Source: Azohydromonas australica DSM 1124 (lineage in GTDB: Bacteria; Pseudomonadota; Gammaproteobacteria; Burkholderiales; Burkholderiaceae_C). From it: DNA of 45,290 nucleotides. The notes beneath the pieces are model-generated. The model had not been told where the DNA came from and ran no database searches. It saw only the letters and a program-made list of their open reading frames with translations. This document shows positions 26,522-34,403 of the stretch, piece by piece (position 1 is the first letter of the stretch; each line of letters begins with the position of its first letter). A program made the translations under genes and the position numbers. The DNA lies in NCBI RefSeq assembly GCF_000430725.1, contig NZ_AUMO01000076.1, forward strand, positions 1 through 45,290, written 5' to 3'.

Positions 26522-27172
26522 TCAGAACCCCAGGCTCGCCAGCAGGTCGTCAACCTCGCTCTGGTCGCTGACGACGTCGGTGCGGCCCGCGGGATCAACC
26601 ACCGGGCCGTCGAGCTCCTGGGCCACGGCGGCCAGCGAGGACGGCGCGTGCAGCTTCTCGCGCTGGTCGGGCGGGATCACCTGCACCAGCAGCTTGACCA
26701 GCCCGTCCTCAAGCTCGTTGGCCAGGTTCACCACCTTTGCCACCACCTGCCCGGTGAGGTCGTGGAAGTCCTGCGCCATCATGATGTCGGTCAGATGAGC
26801 GTCGATGCGCGCCGAGGACTGCTCGACGTCATGCATGAAGTTCATCACCGCGCCGGAGGCCACGGCCTTGACGGGGTTGGCCACCATGGCCGCGGCCATC
26901 TCACGCGTGGTTTGGCTGATGCGCTGCTGCTCGGCCTTGGCCTGGTCCACCGAATTGAGCACCTTGTTGGCGGCGTCGGCGGTCTTGGTGGCGATGTACT
27001 GCAGCCGGCTGCGCGCGTCGGGTAGCCCGTCGGTGGCGGCCTGCAGCCGCGGCATCACGTCGAGCTGCTGCATCGTGTCGTGCAGCATGCGCGTGATGGC
27101 ACCGAGCTGCTGGAACACCTCGGGTGAAACGATCAGCGGCGCGCTCGGCGTGGGCATTTCTGGAAGATTCAT
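26522..27172 (-). CDS. cheZ: CheZ, CheY-phosphate phosphatase
   Basis: CheZ removes the phosphate from CheY-P and so ends the motor signal. The 216-residue product is mostly helix with the active-site segment AQDFHDLTGQVVAKV; by comparison with E. coli, Asp138 and Gln142 correspond to D143 and Q147. The C-terminal CheY-binding peptide SEVDDLLASLGF is intact. The ATG at 27172 is preceded by GGAG at good spacing; a start eight codons upstream is possible. It follows cheY by 16 nt. Confidence 0.95.
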   Translation of the reverse strand: MNLPEMPTPSAPLIVSPEVFQQLGAITRMLHDTMQQLDVMPRLQAATDGLPDARSRLQYIATKTADAANKVLNSVDQAKAEQQRISQTTREMAAAMVANPVKAVASGAVMNFMHDVEQSSARIDAHLTDIMMAQDFHDLTGQVVAKVVNLANELEDGLVKLLVQVIPPDQREKLHAPSSLAAVAQELDGPVVDPAGRTDVVSDQSEVDDLLASLGF

Positions 27173-27188
27173 GTCGCGCTCCATCACT

Positions 27189-27587
27189 TCAGGCACTTGC
27201 AGCCATCTTCTGCAGGATCTTCTGCACCTTCTCTTCCAGCGTGGCCTTGGTAAAGGGCTTGACGATGTATCCCGCCGCTCCGCTTTGCGCCGCGCGCACG
27301 ATGTCCTCTTTGCGCGCCTCGGCCGTGACCATGAGCACCGGCAGGTGCTTCAGGGAAGGATCCGCCTTCACCGCCGACAGCAGCTCGAAGCCGTTCATGT
27401 TGGGCATGTTGATGTCGCTGACGACGAAATCGAACTTCTGGTTCTTGAGCATGCTCAACGCGATGGCGCCGTCCTCGGCTTCATCGGCGTTGTGGCAACC
27501 CATCTCCTTGAGCAGACCGCGCACGATGCGGCGCATGGTGGAAAAGTCGTCGACGATCAGGAACTTCAGATCGGTGGGGGTGCTCAT
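27189..27587 (-). CDS. cheY: CheY, chemotaxis response regulator
   Basis: CheY is the single receiver domain that binds the motor switch when phosphorylated. The 132-residue product has all key residues: Asp13/Asp14 (IVDDFS), phosphoacceptor Asp58 ([12 protein letters not shown]), Thr88 (MVTAEA) and Lys110 (IVKPF). [16 protein letters not shown] is the standard CheY stretch. The start overlaps the motB stop codon by 4 bases (ATGA), so it is probably translationally coupled to motB. No cheA, cheW, cheR or cheB lies next to it, unlike in the classic operon. Confidence 0.96.
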   Translation of the reverse strand: MSTPTDLKFLIVDDFSTMRRIVRGLLKEMGCHNADEAEDGAIALSMLKNQKFDFVVSDINMPNMNGFELLSAVKADPSLKHLPVLMVTAEARKEDIVRAAQSGAAGYIVKPFTKATLEEKVQKILQKMAASA

Positions 27588-28561
27588 GGTGTGCGTTGCG
27601 GGCGAATGGAGGGAGGCGCCGGGGTTATCGGCGGGACGCCGGGAACGCTTGAGTCCTTGCCGTCCAGGCTCTGGGCCAGGCCCGACGCGCTGTGGAAGAA
27701 GCGTTCCTCGGCTTCGCGGTTCATGACGATAATGCTGATGCGCCGATTTTGCGGGTTCAGCGGGTCCTGCGGGTCGTACAGCACGCTTGATGCGAGACCT
27801 TGCACACGCACTACGCGATCTTCGGGCAGGCCCCCGGCAATGAGCTCGCGCCGGCTGGCGTTGGCCCGGTCGCTGGAGAGCTCCCAGTTGCTGTAGCCGC
27901 GGTCACCGCCGGCGTACGGATGCGCGTCGGTGTGGCCTTCGAGCGTGAGGCGGTTGGAGATGTCAGCCAGCGTCTGGCCGATTTCGCGCAACAGCTCACG
28001 CATGTAGGGCTGCACCACCGCGCTGCCGCTGGCGAACATGGGCCGGTTGTGCTCATCGACGATCTGGATACGCAGCCCGTCCCGCACCATCTCGACCTTG
28101 ATCTGCGGCGACAGCGAATTCAGGCGCGGATTGTCGATGAGCTTCTTTTGCACGCGCAGCTTGAGCGCTTCGAGCTGGCGCACCTCGGCGCGGGCCTGGT
28201 CGCCCTTGAGCGGGCGCAGCGCGTTGTGGTTATTCACGGGGTCGATTTCGCCGCGCTTGATCTGGCCGGTGCTGCGCGAGAGGTCCTGACCGCCGCCCTT
28301 GATGATGCTCGTGGCGTCGCCCGTGCCGGTGCTGGTGCTGCCGCTCATCGAGAACTTCATGGGAGAGTTGAAGTAGTCGGCCAAGCCCTTGCGGTCGCCC
28401 TCGGTGAGCGAGCCCATGAGCCACATCAGCAGGAAAAAGGCCATCATCGCCGTGACGAAGTCGGCATAGGCGATCTTCCACGCGCCGCTGTGCGGCGCGT
28501 GCGTGCTCTTGCGCACGCGCTTGATGATGATGGGCGGCTGCCCCTTGACGTCACCCGCCAT
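27584..28561 (-). CDS. motB: MotB, stator protein
   Basis: MotB forms the stator with MotA and anchors it to peptidoglycan. The 325-residue product has one membrane helix near the N-terminus ([20 protein letters not shown]) with the proton-binding Asp34 (AYAD), a plug region and an OmpA-like peptidoglycan-binding domain ([31 protein letters not shown]). The use of protons is inferred from likeness to E. coli MotB. The tail after the OmpA domain ([19 protein letters not shown]) is Pro-rich. It follows motA by 26 nt. Confidence 0.96.
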   Translation of the reverse strand: MAGDVKGQPPIIIKRVRKSTHAPHSGAWKIAYADFVTAMMAFFLLMWLMGSLTEGDRKGLADYFNSPMKFSMSGSTSTGTGDATSIIKGGGQDLSRSTGQIKRGEIDPVNNHNALRPLKGDQARAEVRQLEALKLRVQKKLIDNPRLNSLSPQIKVEMVRDGLRIQIVDEHNRPMFASGSAVVQPYMRELLREIGQTLADISNRLTLEGHTDAHPYAGGDRGYSNWELSSDRANASRRELIAGGLPEDRVVRVQGLASSVLYDPQDPLNPQNRRISIIVMNREAEERFFHSASGLAQSLDGKDSSVPGVPPITPAPPSIRPQRTP

Positions 28562-28587
28562 GGCTCAGCCCTGAACGTCCCGGCGCA

Positions 28588-29448
28588 TCATTTCTTGCCC
28601 TTGACGTGGTTTTCGAGCTCGGCGAAGGACGGCCGCTCGGTGGAATAGAGCACCTTGCGCCCGAACTCCATGGCCACCTGCGGCGCGTAGCCCTGCATCG
28701 AGGCCAGCAGCGTGGTCTTGATGCACTGAAGCTCCTTGGTGGCCTCGTCGGCCTTTTGTTCCATGAGCCCGGCCAGTGGCTCGAAGATGGCATAGGACAA
28801 CAGGATGCCCAGGAAGGTGCCCACCAGCGCCGAGCCGATCATGGCGCCCAGGACCGCCGGGGGCTGGCCCACGGAGCCCATGGTATTGACCACCCCCAGC
28901 ACTGCCGCGACGATGCCGAAGGCCGGCAACCCGCCGGCCACGCGCGTCATCGCCGCCGCGGGTGCATGCGCCTCGGCGTGGTGGGTCTCGATCTCGCTGT
29001 CCATCAGGCTCTCGATCTCGTGCGCGTTGAGGTTGCCCGAGACCATCATGCGCAGATAGTCGGTGATGAACTCTACGGCGTGGCGGTCGGCGCCGACGAC
29101 GGGGTAGCGCTGGAACAGCGCCGACTCCGCCGGCGCGTCCACGTCATGCTCGATGGCGATAAGGCCTTCCTTGCGCGCCTTCTGCAGGATGTCGAAGAGC
29201 AGCGCCATGAGCTCCAGGTAGCGCGTCTTGCTGTATTTGGAGCCCTTGAAGCACGTCTTCAGGCTGCGCAGCGTGGCCTTGAGCACCTTGGGCTGGTTGT
29301 TGGCCACGAACGCGCCCAGCGCCGCGCCACCGATGGTGACGAGCTCGAAGGGCAATGCTTGCAGCACGATCACGATGTTGCCGCCGTGTACGACGAAGAC
29401 GCCGAAAACGCAGCTCAGCGCCAGGGTCCAGCCGATGAGAACGAACAT
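28588..29448 (-). CDS. motA: MotA, stator protein
   Basis: MotA is the four-helix membrane component of the stator that pushes the rotor. The 286-residue length is standard. Helices are visible at about 1-25, 30-50, 165-190 and 200-220 (AGGLPAFGIVAAVLGVVNTMGSVG; IGSALVGTFLGILLSYAIFEPLAGLM). The cytoplasmic loop carries the charged residues that meet FliG. A sigma-28 promoter starts about 30 bases in front of the ATG, so motA, motB, cheY and cheZ can be made as late genes. Confidence 0.97.
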   Translation of the reverse strand: MFVLIGWTLALSCVFGVFVVHGGNIVIVLQALPFELVTIGGAALGAFVANNQPKVLKATLRSLKTCFKGSKYSKTRYLELMALLFDILQKARKEGLIAIEHDVDAPAESALFQRYPVVGADRHAVEFITDYLRMMVSGNLNAHEIESLMDSEIETHHAEAHAPAAAMTRVAGGLPAFGIVAAVLGVVNTMGSVGQPPAVLGAMIGSALVGTFLGILLSYAIFEPLAGLMEQKADEATKELQCIKTTLLASMQGYAPQVAMEFGRKVLYSTERPSFAELENHVKGKK

Positions 29449-29477
29449 GAAGTGGGGTGAGTTGGCGAGTCGGCCTA

Positions 29478-29504
29478 GTATCGGCCCCCGCCGGTACGAC
29501 TTGA
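29478..29504 (-). promoter_or_regulatory. Sigma-28 (FliA) promoter of motAB-cheYZ
   Basis: On the minus strand the sequence is TCAAGTCG, an 11-base spacer, then GCCGATAC. The -10 element ends 30 bases before the motA ATG, giving a short leader. It fits the other FliA sites of this window. Confidence 0.8.
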
Positions 29505-29529
29505 GCCCGCCGGGGCGGCACGCAACGGA

Positions 29530-30708
29530 TCAGCGCAGCAGCAACGCCAACAACTTCTCGTGATTGGGCCGCTCGTGCACGTCGGCCGGACTCAGCGATG
29601 TCTTCACGGCAAGGGTTGCCTGCGTCGTATCGCGCAGCCGCGGCTGGGCCAGCGCCGCGCCGTTAGCGTCAGCGAACGAGGCCACGCGCGGCGCATGCGC
29701 CCGGCTGCCGCGCGCCAGCACCAGCGCGCACTCGCCACTGGCCAGCCGCACGAAGCTGCCCGGCGGGTACATACCCACCGTGCGCAGCAGCGCCGTGCCG
29801 ATCTCGTCGGGCTTGCCGTCAGGACCTACGCAGGCTTCGCGCACGGCCCGCAGGCCCAGCATCGGCGCGCGGTGGCCGCGGCGGCTGAGCTTGGCACAGA
29901 AAATATCAACCCGGCGCAGCAGCCGCGCGGCCTGCTGCGCCGTGGACAGCCCTGCCAGCGGCTGCGCGTCGAGCTGGCTGTCGTGATGCAGCATGACCGC
30001 GCCCAGCCACACTCCGTCTATCACGCCTGCGGCGGCCAGCAACCTTGCCGAGTCGCGCGGGTGTTGTGCCAATTGCGCCCGCAGCCCGGCACTGATGCCC
30101 ATGTCGCGCAGCGCCAGCATGTCCTGCATCCGGCGGATGGAGACGTTCATCGTCAGCGCCGCCAACTCCAGCGACTCGATCCGCCCGCTGTCCCAGCCGA
30201 GTACGCGCGCGCACTCGCCGGCCACGACCATGCAGCGCAACGACTGGTGGCAGCTGTAGAGGTTGGTATGCAGGCCACCGGTATGGATGAGGTGGCACAC
30301 CGAAGCGTCCAGCGAAATCTCCACCAGGTGCCGCGCGCGGGTACGCAGCTCGCGCACCGCGCGAATCCACCGGCCATCCTCACGCGGCTCACGCAACGCC
30401 GCCTCCAGCGCCATGGCCGCCATGGTCCACTCTTGACTCAGGCTCCTGCGCCGTGACGACAGCAGATAGTCCTCGCTGGCGCGGCGCGCGCGTTCCTTGC
30501 GTTCCTCGGCCAGCTGCTCCATTTGCTCGCGCCAGGGCTGGGATTCCGTCTCTTCGGCGTACACCGCCCAGCGCAGCAGCTGCAGCCGCGTTCCGTAGTC
30601 GATGGGCGCGCCGGCCGACAGCAGCAGCTGGCCCTGCACGTTGAAAACGTCGAAAGGCAGCTCGGTGATGTCAAAGAGGAGTTGCGACGGCAGGCGAACG
30701 AGTTTCAC
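29530..30708 (-). CDS. Degenerate HD-GYP-like protein
   Basis: The 392-residue product starts at GTG 30708 (MKLVRLPSQLLFDITELPFDVFNVQGQLLLSAG). The longer frame would begin upstream of the promoter at 30755-30781 and so is unlikely. The middle part is laid out like an HD-GYP phosphodiesterase: a His-containing helix (HTGGLHTNLYSCH, about 142-154), a helix where the HD pair is expected but AALTMNVS is present (183-190), then HP (216-217) and HHD (241-243). The HD pair and the GYP motif are missing, so enzymatic breakdown of c-di-GMP is unlikely; a binding or regulatory role is more plausible. It stands between flhC and motA under a FliA-type promoter. Exact family and role unknown. Confidence 0.7.
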   Translation of the reverse strand: MKLVRLPSQLLFDITELPFDVFNVQGQLLLSAGAPIDYGTRLQLLRWAVYAEETESQPWREQMEQLAEERKERARRASEDYLLSSRRRSLSQEWTMAAMALEAALREPREDGRWIRAVRELRTRARHLVEISLDASVCHLIHTGGLHTNLYSCHQSLRCMVVAGECARVLGWDSGRIESLELAALTMNVSIRRMQDMLALRDMGISAGLRAQLAQHPRDSARLLAAAGVIDGVWLGAVMLHHDSQLDAQPLAGLSTAQQAARLLRRVDIFCAKLSRRGHRAPMLGLRAVREACVGPDGKPDEIGTALLRTVGMYPPGSFVRLASGECALVLARGSRAHAPRVASFADANGAALAQPRLRDTTQATLAVKTSLSPADVHERPNHEKLLALLLR

Positions 30709-30754
30709 GAAAAGCGCGGCGGAACAACGACCAACAAGGACCGCGGCCAAGAGC

Positions 30755-30781
30755 TTATCGGCACGTCCGGCCCAGACTTGA
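30755..30781 (-). promoter_or_regulatory. Sigma-28 (FliA) promoter of the HD-GYP-like gene
   Basis: On the minus strand: TCAAGTCT, 11-base spacer, GCCGATAA, a close match to the FliA consensus. It lies in the gap after flhC. The -10 ends 47 bases before the GTG at 30708, which supports that start. Confidence 0.8.
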
Positions 30782-30807
30782 ACCCGGCCGGGCACGCCCC
30801 GGGGCGC

Positions 30808-31347
30808 TCAATGCATCGACAGGCTGCCCGCGGCCTTGCCCTTGCCCGCGCGCGCGGGCGGGTTGCACAGGCCGCAAATGTAGTGCTTGGCGATCTCGTG
30901 CGGATGCGTCACGAAGCGGCCGGCGCAACGGCTGCAGGTCGTCAACGACAGCATGCCGTTGTCCACGAACTTCACCAGGCGCCAGGCGCGCGTGACCGAC
31001 AGCAGCGGTTCCAGGCCCTGGCACTGCGTCTGCTCCAGGTACAGCTGGTAGGCCTTGATGATGATGTCGATGTCCTCCAGCGCCGCGCTCTTGTTCAGGT
31101 ACTCGTGGATGTTGAGGAAGAGACTGGCGTGGATGTTGGGCTGCCAAGTCATGAACCAGTCCGTGGAGAACGGCAGCTGGCCCTTGCTGGGGCTCTTGCC
31201 TGACACTTCCTTATATAGGCGCAGCAGCCGCTCGTAGCTCAGGTCGGTCTCGCTCTCCAGCACCTGCAGCCGCGCGCCCAGGTTGATCAGGGTAACGGCG
31301 CGCTCGATCTGGCGGGCTTCGGACAGGATGCTCTTGTTGCGGGCCAT
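30808..31347 (-). CDS. flhC: FlhC, flagellar master regulator subunit
   Basis: FlhC, with FlhD, forms the FlhD4C2 activator of class II flagellar promoters. The 179-residue product starts MARNKSILSEARQIERAVTLINLGARLQVLESETDLSYERLLRLYKEV, the DNA-contact part, and has the zinc site Cys138, Cys141, Cys158, Cys161 (CSRC and CGLC). The C-terminal tail is short and basic. The ATG at 31347 gives the family N-terminus. It follows flhD by 49 nt. Confidence 0.97.
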   Translation of the reverse strand: MARNKSILSEARQIERAVTLINLGARLQVLESETDLSYERLLRLYKEVSGKSPSKGQLPFSTDWFMTWQPNIHASLFLNIHEYLNKSAALEDIDIIIKAYQLYLEQTQCQGLEPLLSVTRAWRLVKFVDNGMLSLTTCSRCAGRFVTHPHEIAKHYICGLCNPPARAGKGKAAGSLSMH

Positions 31348-31396
31348 GGCGATGATGCGGTGACGGTTGCGCGATGGGCGGGCGGCCGTGGCGGGC

Positions 31397-31720
31397 TCAG
31401 GCCGCTTCCTGGTGGCGCCCGGCCATAAGGATCGAGGCATGCAGCCGGCTCACGCCGTCGTTGGCCGCGCCGCGGCCATGGTTGGTCAGCAGGCTCCACA
31501 CCAGGTCGTCGTCCATGCGGAAGCGGCACAGCAGCGTGTTGCCCGAGGCGATCTTGAGCATCTGCGCCGGCGTGAGCGCGGCGATCAGGCCCGCGGTCTC
31601 GTCGGAGACGCCCAGCCGGTACAGCGCCTGCTCACGGTCCATGCGGATGAGGCTCTGCGCCAGCATCAGGTACGACAGGTTGGCTTCGCGGATCTCGGCA
31701 AGGATTTGGTCGGTGTTCAT
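31397..31720 (-). CDS. flhD: FlhD, flagellar master regulator subunit
   Basis: FlhD is the all-helical partner of FlhC. The 107-residue product (MNTDQILAEIREANLSYLMLAQSLIRMDREQALYRLGVSDETA...) is close to the E. coli protein in layout ([25 protein letters not shown]). The ATG at 31720 matches that start; an upstream TTG five codons earlier is less likely. It is the first gene of the minus-strand run, transcribed away from fliC1, with a 404-base control region between them. Confidence 0.96.
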   Translation of the reverse strand: MNTDQILAEIREANLSYLMLAQSLIRMDREQALYRLGVSDETAGLIAALTPAQMLKIASGNTLLCRFRMDDDLVWSLLTNHGRGAANDGVSRLHASILMAGRHQEAA

Positions 31721-31894
31721 GGCGGTCTCTGACAAGAGTCACGGTCTGTTTGCAGCGTGGTACGAACTGTAGAAGCCGGAACAGCGGGCGAATATCGGCC
31801 CATCTCGGTCACTGGAGTCCCTTTTCTTCCAGGGGCCGTGTCAGGCAAATTCCTACAAGCACTCCACCCCGTGGAGGCGACACGCGTCTGGCGC

Positions 31895-31921
31895 TCAAGC
31901 TTGCCTAGGCCCGGCCGATGA
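31895..31921 (+). promoter_or_regulatory. Second, distal sigma-28-like promoter of fliC1
   Basis: TCAAGCTT, 11-base spacer, GCCGATGA. It lies 204 bases before the fliC1 ATG, about 100 bases upstream of the main promoter. One or two bases deviate from the other sites, so it may be weaker or unused. Confidence 0.5.
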
Positions 31922-31993
31922 TGCGATGACAGCCCGGGTTTCGCCCTCAGGCAGCACGCTCCAAAAAGGCTGCAAATTTTCGTTGACAGGCCC

Positions 31994-32021
31994 TCAAGTT
32001 CCGGCGCGAGACGGCCGATAC
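31994..32021 (+). promoter_or_regulatory. Sigma-28 (FliA) promoter of fliC1
   Basis: TCAAGTTC, a 12-base spacer, then GCCGATAC. It ends 103 bases before the fliC1 ATG, a usual leader length for flagellin genes. The spacer is one base longer than in the other sites here. Confidence 0.75.
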
Positions 32022-32124
32022 ACCAAGCAACGGATCGTCAAATGAACAAACGGTCCGCAGTCCGCCAGCAGTGGCCGCAATACCGGCGTCTGACTGAGTC
32101 AACCAAGACATACGGAGCTACATC

Positions 32125-33147
32125 ATGGGCATGTCCGTCAATACCAACCTCTCCTCGCTGAACGCCCAGCGCAACATCTCTTCCAGCCAGGGCTCGCTCG
32201 CCACCTCGATGCAGCGCCTGTCCAGCGGCCTGCGCGTCAACAGCGCCAAGGATGACTCCGCCGGCCTCGCCATCGCCGAGCGCATGACCGCGCAGGTCAA
32301 GGGCATGAACGCCGCCATTCGCAACGCCAACGACGGCATCTCGATGGTGCAGACCATGGAAGCCGCCTACGGCAAGATCGGCGACTCGCTGCAACGCATG
32401 CGCGAGCTGGCCGTGCAGTCCGCCAACGACAGCAACAGTACGAGCGACCGCGTGTCGCTGGACAAGGAATTCGGCAAGCTGGCCGAGGAAATCAACCGCG
32501 TGCTCGGTGGGACGACCTTCAACGGCAAGAGCATCCTGGGCGCTAATGCTGGAGCCGGTCTCACCATGGCCGATGTCGAGACCGCATATCGCGACAATAC
32601 GGCGGTACCCGACAACACCACCATCACGGACCCCACCTCCAAGGCGCTGTCCTTCCAGATTGGCGCCAACATCAGCACCGACGATCATGTCGAAGTGAAG
32701 GTGAACAACTATGCGTCCACGCATAACGGGATCACGGCCGTGACAGGCTTCAACGCCTCCCAGGAGCTGACCGCAACTTGGGACATGAACAATGACGGTG
32801 ATAATACAAACGATAAGGTAGCTGCCGGCTCGGCCATGTTCCGGGCCAGTATTACGGGAGACGCTGACGCCACCCGGCTCGTGATCGACGACCTTGACAC
32901 CGCCATCGACCTGGTCAACGAAGAGCGCGCTAACCTGGGCGCCTACCAGTCGCGTTTCGACTCAATCATCTCCAACCTGCAGTCCGCCTCGGAAGCGCAG
33001 TCGGCCGCCAAGAGCCGCATCATGGACGCCGACTACGCGACCGAGACGTCGAACCTGTCGCGCTCGCAGATCCTGCAGCAGGCTGGCCAGGCAATGCTGG
33101 CGCAGGCCAACCAGCAGCCGCAGCAGGTCATGTCGCTGCTGCGCTGA
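32125..33147 (+). CDS. fliC: Flagellin 1 (FliC)
   Basis: This 340-residue flagellin forms the filament. The N-terminal domain (MSVNTNLSSLNAQRNISSSQ...LQRMRELAVQSANDSNSTSDR) and the C-terminal domain (YQSRFDSIISNLQSASEAQSAAKSRIMDADYATETSNLSRSQILQQAGQAMLAQANQQPQQVMSLLR) are complete. The LQRMRELAVQSAN stretch is the segment recognised by TLR5 in other flagellins. The middle (about 140-260) is the variable outer domain, and its codons are visibly poorer in GC. GGAG is 8 bases before the ATG. It is followed by a strong terminator and by a second flagellin gene. Confidence 0.97.
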   Translation: MGMSVNTNLSSLNAQRNISSSQGSLATSMQRLSSGLRVNSAKDDSAGLAIAERMTAQVKGMNAAIRNANDGISMVQTMEAAYGKIGDSLQRMRELAVQSANDSNSTSDRVSLDKEFGKLAEEINRVLGGTTFNGKSILGANAGAGLTMADVETAYRDNTAVPDNTTITDPTSKALSFQIGANISTDDHVEVKVNNYASTHNGITAVTGFNASQELTATWDMNNDGDNTNDKVAAGSAMFRASITGDADATRLVIDDLDTAIDLVNEERANLGAYQSRFDSIISNLQSASEAQSAAKSRIMDADYATETSNLSRSQILQQAGQAMLAQANQQPQQVMSLLR

Positions 33148-33202
33148 TTGCGCCGCTCACGCCCGGGTTTGCGCCCGGGCGCGGTTGCCTGGGCAACCAA
33201 AC

Positions 33203-33234
33203 AGCCCCGGCAGTACCTCGCCGGGGCTTTTTTT
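33203..33234 (+). terminator. Intrinsic terminator after fliC1
   Basis: A 9-bp stem (AGCCCCGGC with GCCGGGGCT), 8-base loop, is followed directly by a run of seven T. It lies 55 bases after the fliC1 stop. Confidence 0.95.
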
Positions 33235-33375
33235 CATCCGGCGCGCGAACTGTGCCACGAACCACCCTTTCCTCCACGCTTTGACCGGGGCCTTTTCGCC
33301 CAAGAATCATCCCCGTCACGACTTCGCCCAGCCGCGACTCGGACCCTGCGCCGACCTTGAAAAAAGAATCCCGCC

Positions 33376-34254
33376 ATGACGCTCAACACCAACTTGGCCG
33401 CGCTCATCGCGCAGCGCAACATCGGCAATAGTCAAAACTCGGCCGCCACGGCGATGCAGCGCCTCTCCAGCGGGCTGCGCGTCAACAGCGCCAAGGACGA
33501 CGCCGCCGGCCTTGCGATCGCCGAGCGCATGACGGCCCAGGTGCGTGGCATGAACGCCGCCGTACGCAACGCCAACGACGGCATCTCGCTGGCGCAGACC
33601 GCCGATGCCGGGCTGGGCAAGGCCAGCGAGGCGCTGCAGCGCATGCGCGAACTCACCATCCAGGCCGCCAACGACACCAACAGCACGTCCGACCGCGAAG
33701 CGCTGGACAAGGAGTTCGGGCAACTGGCCGAGCAAGTGCAGCTGCTGCTGGGCGGCACGACCTTCAACAAGATGAAGATCCTGGGTTCCGATGCACTCCC
33801 TGCTCCCACGGGTAAGGACCTGAGCTTCCAGGTCGGTGCCAACGGCACCTCCAACGACGCGATTACTGTCAATATCGTCGACATGACCGAGGATCCAAGC
33901 GTCAAGCTTGCAGCCGGCAAGGCCAGCAGCAGTCCCAGCGTCCCCCGCGCGACGCTTGAGCCCATGAATCCCGTGTACAGCGAGACGATCTCCAACATTG
34001 ACAAGGCGCTCGACAACATCAGCAACCAGCGCGCGACCATGGGCGCGGCGCAGTCGCGCTTCGAGGCGGCCGTCTCCCACCTGCAAATCTCGGCGGAGGC
34101 CCAGAGCGCAGCGAAGAGCCGCATCATGGATGCCGACTACGCTGCCGAGAGCGCCAACCTCGCACGCTCGCAGATCTTGAGCCAGGCCGCCCAAGCCATG
34201 CTTGCGCAGGCCAACCAGCAGCCGCAGCAGATCATGAAGCTACTGCAGAGCTGA
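33376..34254 (+). CDS. Flagellin 2 (FliC paralogue)
   Basis: This is a second complete flagellin of 292 residues. It starts MTLNTNLAALIAQRNIGNSQNSAATAMQRLSSGLRVNSAKDD and ends EAQSAAKSRIMDADYAAESANLARSQILSQAAQAMLAQANQQPQQIMKLLQS. The ends are very similar to flagellin 1; the middle domain is about 50 residues shorter and unrelated. No clear FliA promoter is seen in the 141 bases between the fliC1 terminator and the ATG, and the ribosome binding site is weak (AAAGAA). Low expression, or expression by readthrough, is therefore possible. It precedes fliD. Confidence 0.95.
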   Translation: MTLNTNLAALIAQRNIGNSQNSAATAMQRLSSGLRVNSAKDDAAGLAIAERMTAQVRGMNAAVRNANDGISLAQTADAGLGKASEALQRMRELTIQAANDTNSTSDREALDKEFGQLAEQVQLLLGGTTFNKMKILGSDALPAPTGKDLSFQVGANGTSNDAITVNIVDMTEDPSVKLAAGKASSSPSVPRATLEPMNPVYSETISNIDKALDNISNQRATMGAAQSRFEAAVSHLQISAEAQSAAKSRIMDADYAAESANLARSQILSQAAQAMLAQANQQPQQIMKLLQS

Positions 34255-34344
34255 AGCTCCGTTGGCGCGGGCCACACCCGTCACAGCCTGCGCCACGGCT
34301 ACCGCAGACGGCTTTGCATGGCCCGCGTCACCGTCGGCACGGCC

Positions 34345-34371
34345 TCAAGTTGTTGCAAGCGTCGCCGATCT
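34345..34371 (+). promoter_or_regulatory. Sigma-28 (FliA) promoter of fliDST
   Basis: TCAAGTTG, 11-base spacer, GCCGATCT. It ends 32 bases before the fliD ATG and can serve fliD, fliS and fliT. Confidence 0.75.
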
Positions 34372-34403
34372 GCCACCTACAACCCTCACCAGGAGCGGAG
34401 AAC

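Larger units (their letters stand above)
31721..32124. promoter_or_regulatory. Divergent control region between flhD and fliC1
   Basis: This 404-base stretch has no gene. It is less GC-rich than its surroundings and holds two FliA-type promoters for fliC1 (listed separately) and a short hairpin CTCCAC-CCC-GTGGAG at 31862-31876. The promoter of flhDC must also lie here. A GCCGATAT on the minus strand (31792-31799) lacks a matching -35, so the flhDC promoter cannot be pinned down by eye. Confidence 0.7.

Noticed and set aside
31785..31810. GCCGATAT on the minus strand before flhD as a sigma-28 promoter
   Set aside because: The -35 position reads ACTCCAGT, which does not fit, and flhDC as the master operon is normally not FliA-dependent.
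33235..33375. Possible sigma-28 promoter for flagellin 2 around GCCGACCT
   Set aside because: No TCAAG or TAAAG element lies at the right distance.
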